Below, piece by piece: positions 30,530 to 39,925 of a stretch of 40,590 bases of DNA. A model generated the notes under the pieces. It made no database searches. It saw only the letters and a program-made list of their open reading frames with translations, and had not been told where the DNA came from. Made by a program: the position numbers and the translations under genes. This DNA comes from Patescibacteria group bacterium (GTDB taxonomy: Bacteria; Patescibacteriota; Minisyncoccia; UBA6257; JAAZHW01): positions 1-40,590 of the forward strand of contig JAKLFS010000002.1 in NCBI GenBank assembly GCA_022711075.1. Reading direction: 5' to 3'. Positions within the stretch are counted from its first letter, which is position 1, and each line of letters begins with the position of its first letter.

Positions 30530-33500
30530 ATGTTCAAAAATGTGAAAGTATTTACTCGTCAACCGCGCGCTTTGACGAGTTTAGATATCCTACCCAATCT
30601 TTCACAGCTTCAAACCGACTCTTACGCTTGGTTCCTGAAAGAGGGATTACGGGAGCTGTTTAAAGAAATATCTCCGGTCAAAAATTATACCGGCAAAGAA
30701 CTCGAACTCTACTTCGAGGATTATTATTTTGATGCCCCGAAATTTGACGAATTTCAGGCGAAAGAAAAAAATCTCACTTACGAATCGGCGCTGCGGGTAA
30801 AGTTGAAATTAATCAATAAAAAGACCAAAGAAACCAAGGCGCAAGAAGTTTATTTCGGAGATTTTCCGATTATGACTTCACGTGGCACCTTCATTATTAA
30901 CGGAGTTGAAAGAGTGGTGGTTTCCCAGATTATTCGTTCCAGCGGCCTTTATTTTAACGCTGCTATGACGCGAGGCCGAAAATTGTTCGGCGCCAAGATT
31001 ATTCCTAATCGGGGTGCCTGGTTGGAATTTGAAACTGATGCCGACAGCGCTATTTATGTAAAAATTGACAGGAAGAGAAAGGTGCCGGCCACGGTTTTAT
31101 TGAAGATTTTTGGTTTAGCCACTAATGATGAAATTCTCAAAGCTTTCAAAGATGTAGATACTGGTGAAATAAAATTTATTGAAAAAACCCTGAAAAAAGA
31201 TATTTCCAAGAGCCAAGACGAGGCCTTTATTGAGATTTACAAGAGAATCAGGCCTGGCGACTTGGCCACGGCTGAGAATGCTCGCGGCTTGATTGAGGGT
31301 ATGTTTTTCCGTCTGGACCGGTACGATTTAAGCGAGGTGGGAAGATATAAACTTAATCAGCGCTTGGGTTTGGATAAGAGCGTGTCTACCGAACATTTGC
31401 TAACCATCACCGATTTGGTTGCTATTTTGAAATTTATCATCAGTTCTAATAATGACGAGAAGGCCGAGCCGGACGATATTGACCATTTGGGCAATCGTCG
31501 GATTCGGGCAGTGGGCGAACTGTTGCAAAATCGTTTGCGGATTGGTCTGGCCCGGATGCGCCGTATTATTCAGGACCGGATGTCCACTTATGATATTTTT
31601 ACTTTAGTGCCGGCACAACTTATCAATTCTCGTCCGATGATGGGCGTCGTCTCGGAATTTTTCAACACCTCGCAGCTTTCCCAGTTTATGAGCCAAGAAA
31701 ATCCTTTGGCCGAACTGGAACATAAACGTCGTTTTTCTGCTATGGGTCCGGGCGGTTTGACTCGCAAGAGGGCGGGGTTTGAGGTGCGCGACGTTCACCA
31801 CACTCACTATGGACGCATTTGTCCGATTCAAACTCCCGAAGGTGCGACCATCGGTCTCGTTAGCTATTTGGCTACCTTTGCCAAGGTCAATCATTTTGGT
31901 TTTTTGGAAACGCCGTATTTTCGAGTCAAGCACGGCCACGTCACTTCCGAAGTGGTTTATATGGACGCCTGGGAAGAGGAAAAATATTACATTGCTCATA
32001 GCGGAATCAAGATGGCGGCGGACGGACGCATTTTGGAGAATGAAGTGGAGGCGCGTTTTCGCGGCGAACCCGGTTTTTATCCGGCTAAATCCATTCAATT
32101 CATTGATGTTTCTCCTTTCCAAATCGGCAGCGTTGCCGCTGGCCTTATTCCTTTTCTGGAACATGACGATGCCAACCGGGCTCAGATGGGCTCTAACATG
32201 CAGCGGCAGGCCGTTTCCTATCTTGAATCCGAAGCCCCTTTAGTGGGCACGGGATTGGAAGAAAAAGCGGCGCGCGATTCGGGTCAGGTTATTCCGACTG
32301 ATGTTGACGGTGAAGTTTACGAAGTGGATGCCAGCCATGTTAAAATCAAAGTTTCTGGCAAGAAAGGCAACGCTGAATTTGTTAATTATCGTTTGCGCAA
32401 TTTTGTGCGCGCGAACCAATACACTTGTATTTCCCAGCGGCCGATTGTTGTAAAAAATCAGAAAGTTAAAAAAGGCGATGTAATCGCCGACAGCTTGTTG
32501 ACTGATCACGGCGTTTTGGCCTTAGGGAAAAATTTGCTGGTTGCCTTTATTTCTTGGGGAGGTGCGAACTACGAAGACGCGGTTATTCTTTCGGAAAGAG
32601 TGGTGCGCGAGGACAAGTTTACTTCTATTCACATTGAAGATTTCTATTGCGATGTGCGTGATACTAAGTTGGGTCCGGAAATCACCACTTTGGATATTCC
32701 GAACGTTTCTTTGGAAAAATTAAAAGATTTGGATGAGGAAGGAATTATTCGGATTGGAGCTGAAGTCAATGCGGGAGATATTTTAGTTGGAAAGATTTCG
32801 CCCAAGGGCGAAACTGATTTGACCGCTGAAGAAAGATTGCTTCGGGCAATTTTCGGCGAGAAAGCTCGAGACGTCAAAGATACTTCCTTAGTTTTGAAAC
32901 ATGGTAAGCGCGGTCGGGTGGTCGGCATTCAGGTTTTTTCTCGGGATCGCGGCGACAAATTGGAGCCCGGCATCATTAAAAGAATCCAGATTGAAATCGC
33001 TCAGTTGCGCCATATTATGGCTGGCGATAAATTGGCCGGTCGTCATGGCAACAAAGGGGTTATTTCCAAGATTGTTCCGGTAGAGGATATGCCTCATTTG
33101 GAAGACGGCACGGCAGTGGATGTCATTTTGAATCCTTTGGGCGTTGTTTCGCGTATGAACCTTGGTCAGATTTTGGAAACGCACTTGGGCTGGGCCGCTT
33201 CTAAGCTCGGTTATCGGGCGATTACTCCGGTTTTTGCCGGCGCCACTGAAGAGGAAATTAATCAAGAATTGAAATCAGCTGGACTGCCGGAAGATGGCAA
33301 GGTCGTTTTGTATGACGGTCGGACCGGTCAGCCGTTTGATCAGAAAGTGATGGTGGGTCAGATTTATATGATGAAATTGATTCATATGGTGGAAGATAAA
33401 TTGCATATGCGCTCCATCGGTCCCTATTCCTTGATTACTCAGCAGCCTTTGGGCGGCAAAGCGCAATTAGGCGGACAGCGTTTCGGTGAAATGGAAGTCT

Positions 33501-33790
33501 GGGCCCTGGAAGGCTATGGCGCTGCTTACACTCTGCAGGAAATGCTGACCATTAAATCCGATGATGTGATGGGTAGGGTAGCGGCTTATGAAGCGATTGT
33601 CCGCGGCCAAGAATTTAAGAGTCCCAATATCCCCGCTTCTTTCTATGTTTTAATCAATGAGTTGAAAAGCATGGCTCTGGACATTGAGTTGTTAGGCGTC
33701 AAAGAGCCGGTTAAAGAAAAAAAGGCCGAAGAGAAACCAGCCAATAAAGAAGTAGCCGCTACCTTTAACGAAGTGGCGAAAGAAGAATAA
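30530..33790 (+). CDS. rpoB: RNA polymerase beta subunit
   Basis: The 1086-residue protein begins MFKNVKVFTRQPRALTSLD; an in-frame alternative start at 30512 was rejected for lack of conservation. Landmarks are the MTSRGTFIINGVERVVVSQI region and the rifampicin-pocket segment with HKRRFSAMGPGGLTRKRAGF. The active-site region GRHGNKGVISKI and the C-terminal GGKAQLGGQRFGEMEVWALE follow. It lacks the large lineage insertions of E. coli RpoB (1342). The residue matching E. coli D516 is Ser388. The last 30 residues are a Lys/Glu-rich tail. rpoC follows after 4 bases. No rplJ-rplL precedes it, unlike in most bacteria. Confidence 0.98.
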   Translation: MFKNVKVFTRQPRALTSLDILPNLSQLQTDSYAWFLKEGLRELFKEISPVKNYTGKELELYFEDYYFDAPKFDEFQAKEKNLTYESALRVKLKLINKKTKETKAQEVYFGDFPIMTSRGTFIINGVERVVVSQIIRSSGLYFNAAMTRGRKLFGAKIIPNRGAWLEFETDADSAIYVKIDRKRKVPATVLLKIFGLATNDEILKAFKDVDTGEIKFIEKTLKKDISKSQDEAFIEIYKRIRPGDLATAENARGLIEGMFFRLDRYDLSEVGRYKLNQRLGLDKSVSTEHLLTITDLVAILKFIISSNNDEKAEPDDIDHLGNRRIRAVGELLQNRLRIGLARMRRIIQDRMSTYDIFTLVPAQLINSRPMMGVVSEFFNTSQLSQFMSQENPLAELEHKRRFSAMGPGGLTRKRAGFEVRDVHHTHYGRICPIQTPEGATIGLVSYLATFAKVNHFGFLETPYFRVKHGHVTSEVVYMDAWEEEKYYIAHSGIKMAADGRILENEVEARFRGEPGFYPAKSIQFIDVSPFQIGSVAAGLIPFLEHDDANRAQMGSNMQRQAVSYLESEAPLVGTGLEEKAARDSGQVIPTDVDGEVYEVDASHVKIKVSGKKGNAEFVNYRLRNFVRANQYTCISQRPIVVKNQKVKKGDVIADSLLTDHGVLALGKNLLVAFISWGGANYEDAVILSERVVREDKFTSIHIEDFYCDVRDTKLGPEITTLDIPNVSLEKLKDLDEEGIIRIGAEVNAGDILVGKISPKGETDLTAEERLLRAIFGEKARDVKDTSLVLKHGKRGRVVGIQVFSRDRGDKLEPGIIKRIQIEIAQLRHIMAGDKLAGRHGNKGVISKIVPVEDMPHLEDGTAVDVILNPLGVVSRMNLGQILETHLGWAASKLGYRAITPVFAGATEEEINQELKSAGLPEDGKVVLYDGRTGQPFDQKVMVGQIYMMKLIHMVEDKLHMRSIGPYSLITQQPLGGKAQLGGQRFGEMEVWALEGYGAAYTLQEMLTIKSDDVMGRVAAYEAIVRGQEFKSPNIPASFYVLINELKSMALDIELLGVKEPVKEKKAEEKPANKEVAATFNEVAKEE

Positions 33791-33794
33791 ATTT

Positions 33795-36700
33795 ATGCTA
33801 CCAGAAGATTTTCAAGCTCTAAAATTAAAATTAGCTTCGCCCGAGGTGATTATTTCTTGGAGTCACGGTGAGGTGACCAAACCGGAAACTATCAATTATC
33901 GCACTCAGCGTCCGGAAAAAGATGGTCTTTTTTCCGAAAGGATTTTCGGTCCCACCAAAGACTGGGAATGTTATTGCGGCAAGTATCGTCGTATTCGTTA
34001 TAAGGGCGTGGTTTGCGATAAATGTGGAGTAGAGGTGACGCGGTCCATTGTTCGTCGCGATCGGATGGGACACATCAAATTAGCCTGCCCGGTTGCCCAT
34101 ATTTGGTTTTTGAAGAGTATTCCTTCCCGGATTGGGATGTTTTTGGGCATTCCTCAGCAACATTTGGAGCGGGTTATTTATTACACCGCTTATATCGTTA
34201 TCAGCGTTAATGAAGAGGCGAAAAAGAAAGCTTTGGAAGATTTGGAACACGAGTATAAATCTAAGAAGAAAGGCGAAAAGAAATCTGTTCTCAATACCGT
34301 TTACCAGCGTCGCCGTGATGAGATCGTCGGGTTGAAGCCCTTGAAGATTCTTTCGGAGATTGAATATTTGGACCTGAGCAGAAAATACGGCCACATTTTT
34401 GAGGCTGGTATTGGCAGTGAACCGATTCGCAAGCTGTTGGAAGAAATTGATTTGAAAAAGTTAAAGAAAGAATTGTTCAAATCATTGGCCAATGCCTCTT
34501 TGATTGATAAGAAAAAAATAATCTATCGTTTTAAATTAGCCAAATCATTTATAAAAAATAATCTTCGGCCGGAATGGATGTTTTTGACGGTCTTGCCGGT
34601 TTTGCCGCCGGATTTAAGACCAATGGTGGCTTTGGATGGTGGTCGTTTTGCCACTTCCGATTTGAATGATCTTTATCGTCGGGTTATTAATCGTAACAAT
34701 CGTTTGGAAAAATTAATGGAGCTGAATGCGCCGGAGGTTATCATCCGCAACGAAAAAAGAATGCTGCAGGAAGCGGTGGATGCGCTTTTGGATAATGCGG
34801 CCCGGGATTCGCAGATGCAGATGACGGCTCAGCGTCGGCCGCTCAAGTCTTTGGCCGATATTTTGAAAGGCAAGCAAGGCCGTTTTCGCCAGAATCTTCT
34901 GGGCAAAAGGGTTGATTATTCCGGTCGTTCGGTCATTGTCGTGGGGCCGGAATTGCACCATAACGAATGCGGTTTGCCCAAGAGAATGGCCTTGGAATTA
35001 TTCCGGCCTTTTGTCGTCAATAAATTGATTGAAAGAGGAATCGTTCACAATATCCGCGGAGCCAATAAGCTGATTGATCAGGGCCCGGCTGAGGTGTGGG
35101 CGATTCTGGAAGAAGTGATTGAAGGCCGCTTAGTGCTTTTAAACCGCGCCCCGACGCTTCATCGTTTGGGTATTCAGGCTTTTCAACCTTTGTTGATTGA
35201 AGATTTTGCCATTCGCATTCCGCCTTTGGTTTGTACGGCTTTTAACGCCGACTTTGACGGCGACCAAATGGCTGTTCATTTACCTCTGACTCAGGAAGCG
35301 CAAAAGGAAGCCAGAGAGTTGATGCTTTCCTCTCACAATTTCTTGAAGCCAGCGAGCGGCGATCCGATTATTGATCCCACCAAAGACATCGTGCTTGGCT
35401 GCTATTATCTGACTAAGCTTCAGGAAAAATCCAAAGGAGAAGGGAAAATACTCTCTTCTTTCAGTGAAGCCTCTTTGGCTTATGACAGCGGCTTTATTGA
35501 TTTGAAAGCGAAGATAAAAGTGCCTAACCCCAGATCTTCTATTTTGAAAGTTGAAGCTGGCGCCCTAAAGACGGAAAATTCTCCGGTCAACTCGCTCATT
35601 GAAACTTCCGTCGGCCGTTTGATTTTCAATGACATTTTTGACGCTGATTTTCCTTTCATTAACGAAGTTATTAACAAGAAATTTATCCAGAAATTAGCCG
35701 AATTCATAGTTAATAAGGTCGGCTTGGAAAAAGCCGTTGAGATTATTGATAAAATCAAAGCTTTGGGATTCCAATATGCCACCCGTTCCGGCATTACCTG
35801 GAGCATGAGCGACGTTAGAATTCCGGCTGACAAGCCAAAAATCATTCAGAAGGCCTTGGCAGAGGTAGCTAAGGTGGATGAGCAATTTAACGAGGGCTTG
35901 CTCACCAATGACGAAAGAAAAAGCCACGTTATTCAAATTTGGGAGCAGGCTACTTCTGATATTTCCAAGATTGTAAGCAAGGCCTTGGATACTTACGGTC
36001 CGGTTTTTGCCATTATTGATTCCGGCAGCCGCGGCTCTTTAACTCAGGTGAACCAGATGATGGGTATGAAGGGCTTGGTGCAAAGTCCGCAAGGCGACAT
36101 TATTGAATTGCCGGTTAAATCTTCTTACAAGGAAGGATTTAATGTTTTGGAATATTTCAATGCCAGTCACGGCGCGCGTAAAGGCTCTACCGATACGGCT
36201 TTGAAAACTGCCGGCGCTGGTTACCTGACCAGGCGTTTGATTGATGTTTCTCAGGATGTTTTGATTACCGAAGACGATTGTGGCGCCAAAGAAGGCGTTG
36301 TCATCAACAGAAAGGACGGCGAAGATTTTGGCTTTAGTTTTTCCAACAGATTGTTCTCTCGCGTGCCTCTGGAAGATATTAAAATTAAAGGAAAGACTGT
36401 TGTCCGAGCTGGAGAATTTATTGATCGAATAACTTCCAAATTGATTGAAGTTTCTGAAGTGACGAGCGTCACGGTGCGCTCGCCCCTGACTTGCAAGAGC
36501 ATTTGGGGAGTTTGTTCCAAGTGCTACGGCTATGATTTGGCCTATAATCATCCGGTTAAAATTGGCACACCCGTTGGCATCATTGCCGCGCAATCCATTG
36601 GCGAGCCGGGCACTCAGCTTACTTTAAGAACTTTCCATTCCGGCGGCGTCGCGGGTTTGGATATTACTCACGGTTTACCGAGAATTGAAGAGTTGTTTGA

Positions 36701-37430
36701 GGTGCGGCCGCCCAAGAATAAAGCGGCTCTGGCCGAAGTTGATGGCGTGGTCATCAGTATTGATGAAAACGAAAAAGAAGCGGTTTTAACGCTCAAGCCC
36801 GACGCTGAGCTTAAGAAAAACGCCAAAAAGACCAAAAAATTCAAAAAAATAAAAGCAGAAGTTCTTACCTATTCCATGAATAAACGGGCTAAGGTGCTGG
36901 TTAATGTTGGTGACAAAGTAACTGCCGGTACCAGGCTGTGCGAGGGTCCGCTTGAGCTTAAAGAATTGCTGAAAGCCACCAATCGCCGGACCGTGGAAAA
37001 TTATATTATGCGGGAAATTCAGAAAATTTACGTTTCCGAAGGCGTTAATATCAACAATAAACATTTGGAGCTCATTGTGAAGCAGATGTTTTCACGGGTG
37101 AAAGTGAAAGATCAGGGCGAAGGCGAGTCTCTGGTTGGCGAAGTGGTTTCCCGCTCCCGCTTTATTGAAGACAATCGCAAATTAAAAGCCTTGGGTAAAA
37201 AACCAGCCAAAGCGGTTCAGCTTTTGCTTGGCATCACCCGGTCGGCTTTAGCCAGCGATAGTTTTCTGTCCGCTGCTTCTTTTCAGGAAACAACCAGGAT
37301 TTTGGTTTCCGCTGCCACTGAAGGAAAAGTTGATCCTCTGCGCGGCTTAAAGGAAAACGTTATTATCGGCCGCTTAATTCCCGCTGGCACTGGTTATCAT
37401 AAAAAAGAAGAGAAAAAGCCGGAAAAGTAA
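33795..37430 (+). CDS. rpoC: RNA polymerase beta-prime subunit
   Basis: The 1211-residue protein has the N-terminal zinc finger (CYCGKYR ... CDKCGVEVT), the lid and rudder region, and the catalytic NADFDGDQMAVHLP loop whose three Asp residues hold the active-site Mg. The second zinc site includes ITEDDCG and CKSIWGVCSKCYG, and the trigger-loop region IGEPGTQLTLRTFHSGG lies downstream. It is shorter than E. coli RpoC (1407) because the trigger-loop insertion is absent. It is co-transcribed with rpoB and ends before a bidirectional terminator. Confidence 0.98.
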   Translation: MLPEDFQALKLKLASPEVIISWSHGEVTKPETINYRTQRPEKDGLFSERIFGPTKDWECYCGKYRRIRYKGVVCDKCGVEVTRSIVRRDRMGHIKLACPVAHIWFLKSIPSRIGMFLGIPQQHLERVIYYTAYIVISVNEEAKKKALEDLEHEYKSKKKGEKKSVLNTVYQRRRDEIVGLKPLKILSEIEYLDLSRKYGHIFEAGIGSEPIRKLLEEIDLKKLKKELFKSLANASLIDKKKIIYRFKLAKSFIKNNLRPEWMFLTVLPVLPPDLRPMVALDGGRFATSDLNDLYRRVINRNNRLEKLMELNAPEVIIRNEKRMLQEAVDALLDNAARDSQMQMTAQRRPLKSLADILKGKQGRFRQNLLGKRVDYSGRSVIVVGPELHHNECGLPKRMALELFRPFVVNKLIERGIVHNIRGANKLIDQGPAEVWAILEEVIEGRLVLLNRAPTLHRLGIQAFQPLLIEDFAIRIPPLVCTAFNADFDGDQMAVHLPLTQEAQKEARELMLSSHNFLKPASGDPIIDPTKDIVLGCYYLTKLQEKSKGEGKILSSFSEASLAYDSGFIDLKAKIKVPNPRSSILKVEAGALKTENSPVNSLIETSVGRLIFNDIFDADFPFINEVINKKFIQKLAEFIVNKVGLEKAVEIIDKIKALGFQYATRSGITWSMSDVRIPADKPKIIQKALAEVAKVDEQFNEGLLTNDERKSHVIQIWEQATSDISKIVSKALDTYGPVFAIIDSGSRGSLTQVNQMMGMKGLVQSPQGDIIELPVKSSYKEGFNVLEYFNASHGARKGSTDTALKTAGAGYLTRRLIDVSQDVLITEDDCGAKEGVVINRKDGEDFGFSFSNRLFSRVPLEDIKIKGKTVVRAGEFIDRITSKLIEVSEVTSVTVRSPLTCKSIWGVCSKCYGYDLAYNHPVKIGTPVGIIAAQSIGEPGTQLTLRTFHSGGVAGLDITHGLPRIEELFEVRPPKNKAALAEVDGVVISIDENEKEAVLTLKPDAELKKNAKKTKKFKKIKAEVLTYSMNKRAKVLVNVGDKVTAGTRLCEGPLELKELLKATNRRTVENYIMREIQKIYVSEGVNINNKHLELIVKQMFSRVKVKDQGEGESLVGEVVSRSRFIEDNRKLKALGKKPAKAVQLLLGITRSALASDSFLSAASFQETTRILVSAATEGKVDPLRGLKENVIIGRLIPAGTGYHKKEEKKPEK

Positions 37431-37446
37431 TTGATAATTGATTATT

Positions 37447-37484
37447 AAAAAACCGTAATCGCATAATGCGATTACGGTTTTTTT
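37447..37484. terminator. Bidirectional intrinsic terminator between rpoC and pnp
   Basis: CCGTAATCGCA (37453-37463) pairs perfectly with TGCGATTACGG (37467-37477), flanked by an A-run on the left and a T-run on the right. It can therefore stop transcription from both rpoC and the convergent pnp. Confidence 0.93.
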
Positions 37485-37495
37485 GTCTTTCAGCT

Positions 37496-39691
37496 TTAAA
37501 ATCTATTTCTCGGTCTGGGACTGCGGCGGTTGGGCCGGGAAGATGGTTCGCGCCGGCTGTAATTCATTTCTGGTCCGTTTCCTTCCGGAGCCGGCGTCAT
37601 CGCTTTGAGCGACAAGCCGATTCTGCCATCCGGATCAACGCGAATTACTTTCACTTTGACAGTTTCGCCCATTTTGACAATATCTTCAACTTTTTCCACG
37701 CGGTAATAAGCTAATTCCGAAATATGGAGCAAGCCGTCTTTGCTTGGCCCCAAATCAATTACCGCGCCGAAATCAAGAATTTTGGAAACTGTTCCTTCCA
37801 CAATTTCTCCAACCTTATATTCGTGTGTTATTGATTCCACCATTTTCAAAGCCATTTCCACGCCCGCGTCTTCCAAGCCCGTGACAAAGACACTGCCGTC
37901 ATCATCAATGTCAATTTCCACTTTAGCCTTTTCCATTATATCTTTAATGGTTTTTCCGCCTGAGCCGATGACTTGGCCGATTTGGTCGGGATTAATTTTA
38001 ATAATTTTAATTTTTGGCGCCAGAGGAGACAAGGTTTTGCGCGGTTCGCTGATAACGGCGTTAATTTTTTCCAGAATTTGCCTTCTGGCTTCTTTAGCTT
38101 GATCCAAAGTTTCTTTGAGGATTTTAATGGTTACGCCTTGAACTTTCACATCCATTTGTACGCCAGTAACGCCGTTTTTGGTGCCGGCGGCTTTGAAATC
38201 CATATCGCCGTAATGATCTTCCGGTCCCTGGATGTCAGTCAGGATTTTGTAGCCTTTTTCGTCGTTATTGGGATCAAGCATCAGTCCCATGGCGATTCCG
38301 GCAGCCGGAGTCTTAATCGGTACGCCGGCATCCATCAAGGCCAAAGATGAGCCGCAAACTGAAGCCATTGAAGAAGAACCGTTGGATGACAGAATTTCCG
38401 AAACTACGCGGATAGTGTAGGGGAATTGTTCTTTATTGGGGATAATCGGCAACAAAGATTTTTCCGCTAAAGCGCCGTGGCCGATTTCCCGGCGGCCTGG
38501 ACCGCGCATCGGACCGGTTTCGCCCACGGAAAACGGCGGAAAATTATAATGATGCAGGAATCTTTTAGATCCGCTCACTTCCATTGTTTCAATAGTTAAT
38601 TCATGAGAGGGCGCGGCTAAGGTGATACTGGAAAGGGCCCGGGTATTGCCGCGGGTAAAAATCGCCGAGCCGTGGACTCTGGGTAAAAATCCGACTTCGC
38701 AGCTGATTGGTCGAAGTTCATTCAATTTTCTGCCATCCGGCCGTTTGTCTTTTTCCAGAATGTTTTTATGAACCGCTTCGTCAATTGCGTCTTCTAAAAG
38801 GGAGTGAGCCTCGTGTATTTGCGTTTCTTCAATTTCCTCGGTTTTTAGCCATTCGGTCATTTCCTTTTTAAGATTATCCAATTTAACTTGTCTCGTCATT
38901 TTATCCGTGCCGTAAAGCGCATCTTCCAAGCGGTTGGCCAAAAAAGTATTAATTTTCTCTTTGAATTCCGGAGCCGGTTCTTTTAATTCCACCGTCGCCT
39001 TAGGCTTGGCTAGTTTTGAGAATATTTCTTTTTGTAGTTGAACCAGTTTTTTGATTTCTTCCTGAGCCAGATTAAAAGCCTGAACCACCACTTCTTCCGG
39101 AGTTTCTTTGGCCGCCACTTCTAACATATTAATTTTATCTTCAGTGCCGCTGACGAAAACATCAAATTCACCCTTTTCTCTTTCGGCATAGGTGGGGTTA
39201 ATGATGAATTTCTCGCCGATTTTTCCAATGCGGATTCCGGCAATCGGGCCGTTCCAGGGAATATCGGATATTCCCAGGGCCACGGAAGAGCCTAACAAGC
39301 CGGCAAAATCCGGATCATTATCACTGTCAATTGAAAGCACCGTGACCACGATTTGGACTTCGCGGCGCATCCGGTGATCAAAAAGCGGCCTGATTGGTCT
39401 GTCAATCAAGCGGCCGGTTAAAATAGCCGCTTCTGATGGTCGGCCTTCGCGCCGGACAAAACGGCTGCCTAAGATTTTTCCTGCCGCATAAAACCTTTCT
39501 TCGTAGTCAACGGTCAGCGGAAAATAATCAAGGCCAAGCCGATCTTGTTTGGCCATTGTCGCTGTGACTAAAACCGTGGTGTCGCCGTATTGAACGACAA
39601 CCGAACTATTGGCTTGTTCGGCCAAATTAGAAATTCTAATTTTTAAGGGCCGATTAGCCAAATTATCAACTGAGAAAACCTTTTCCTCCAT
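37496..39691 (-). CDS. pnp: Polyribonucleotide nucleotidyltransferase (PNPase)
   Basis: The 731-residue enzyme has the standard order: RNase PH domain 1, an all-helical linker, and RNase PH domain 2 (FLPRVHGSAIFTRGNT, the catalytic EFPYTIRVVSEI-like stretch reading QFPYTIRVVSEIL, and GDMDFKAAGT with catalytic Asp residues). A KH domain (IGQVIGSGGKTIKDI) and an S1 domain (VGEIVEGTVSKILDFGA ... LLHISEL) follow. It degrades RNA 3'-5' by phosphorolysis and can add tails. The C-terminus is a short Arg/Pro-rich tail. The start is ATG 39691, with a GGAGG-like sequence inside the first codons rather than upstream. It is separated from its upstream neighbour by 234 bases rich in hairpins. Confidence 0.98.
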   Translation of the reverse strand: MEEKVFSVDNLANRPLKIRISNLAEQANSSVVVQYGDTTVLVTATMAKQDRLGLDYFPLTVDYEERFYAAGKILGSRFVRREGRPSEAAILTGRLIDRPIRPLFDHRMRREVQIVVTVLSIDSDNDPDFAGLLGSSVALGISDIPWNGPIAGIRIGKIGEKFIINPTYAEREKGEFDVFVSGTEDKINMLEVAAKETPEEVVVQAFNLAQEEIKKLVQLQKEIFSKLAKPKATVELKEPAPEFKEKINTFLANRLEDALYGTDKMTRQVKLDNLKKEMTEWLKTEEIEETQIHEAHSLLEDAIDEAVHKNILEKDKRPDGRKLNELRPISCEVGFLPRVHGSAIFTRGNTRALSSITLAAPSHELTIETMEVSGSKRFLHHYNFPPFSVGETGPMRGPGRREIGHGALAEKSLLPIIPNKEQFPYTIRVVSEILSSNGSSSMASVCGSSLALMDAGVPIKTPAAGIAMGLMLDPNNDEKGYKILTDIQGPEDHYGDMDFKAAGTKNGVTGVQMDVKVQGVTIKILKETLDQAKEARRQILEKINAVISEPRKTLSPLAPKIKIIKINPDQIGQVIGSGGKTIKDIMEKAKVEIDIDDDGSVFVTGLEDAGVEMALKMVESITHEYKVGEIVEGTVSKILDFGAVIDLGPSKDGLLHISELAYYRVEKVEDIVKMGETVKVKVIRVDPDGRIGLSLKAMTPAPEGNGPEMNYSRREPSSRPNRRSPRPRNRF

Positions 39692-39705
39692 ATTTTTATG
39701 TTTTT

Positions 39706-39796
39706 ACCCCGTTGAGTATTAATAATCTCATTATTCTAATGATAATGAAATTATTAATAAAAATTTAAATTAATTAAATTTTTTACTCAACAGGGT
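39706..39796. repeat. Inverted repeat with nested hairpin upstream of pnp
   Basis: ACCCCGTTGAGTA (39706-39718) and TACTCAACAGGGT (39784-39796) pair at 12 of 13 positions. Inside, ATTAATAAT (39718-39726) pairs perfectly with ATTATTAAT (39750-39758), and the helix continues inward (TCATTATT with GATAATGA) to a small loop. On the minus strand the distal arm holds TTGAGT followed 17 nt later by TAAATT, a weak candidate pnp promoter. The arm resembles that of the rpsI-rpoB element (shared ACCCCGTT). Confidence 0.65.
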
Positions 39797-39826
39797 GAAT
39801 TTTTCCCGAAAAGAGTGAATGCTTAA

Positions 39827-39878
39827 GGCAGAAGAAAAAGAATTGGTTTATTTGCTGACAAATGCTTTTTCTTCAGCC
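39827..39878. repeat. Long hairpin between the NYN gene and pnp
   Basis: GAAGAAAAAG (39831-39840) is perfectly inverted as CTTTTTCTTC (39865-39874). GGC/GCC extend the stem across one A-A mismatch to 39827 and 39878, and an inner hairpin ATTTG-CTGA-CAAAT lies at 39850-39863. It lies downstream of the NYN gene on the minus strand and could be its 3' end or part of a pnp leader. Confidence 0.55.
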
Positions 39879-39908
39879 CTACCCTTAATTGACCCTTCTC
39901 AGTTTTGC

Positions 39909-39923
39909 TCCGCCTCAGGCGGA
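39909..39923. terminator. GC hairpin just after the NYN gene
   Basis: TCCGCC-TCA-GGCGGA forms a 6-bp GC-rich stem ending 2 bases from the NYN stop codon. On the minus strand it is followed by GCAAAA rather than a T-run, so termination would be weak. Confidence 0.45.
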
Positions 39924-39925
39924 AA

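Noticed and set aside
36039..36593. A 184-codon minus-strand frame inside rpoC, with similar long antisense frames in rpoB (31604-32164) and rpsD (27570-28010)
   Set aside because: These are shadows of conserved genes; their composition simply mirrors the sense codons.
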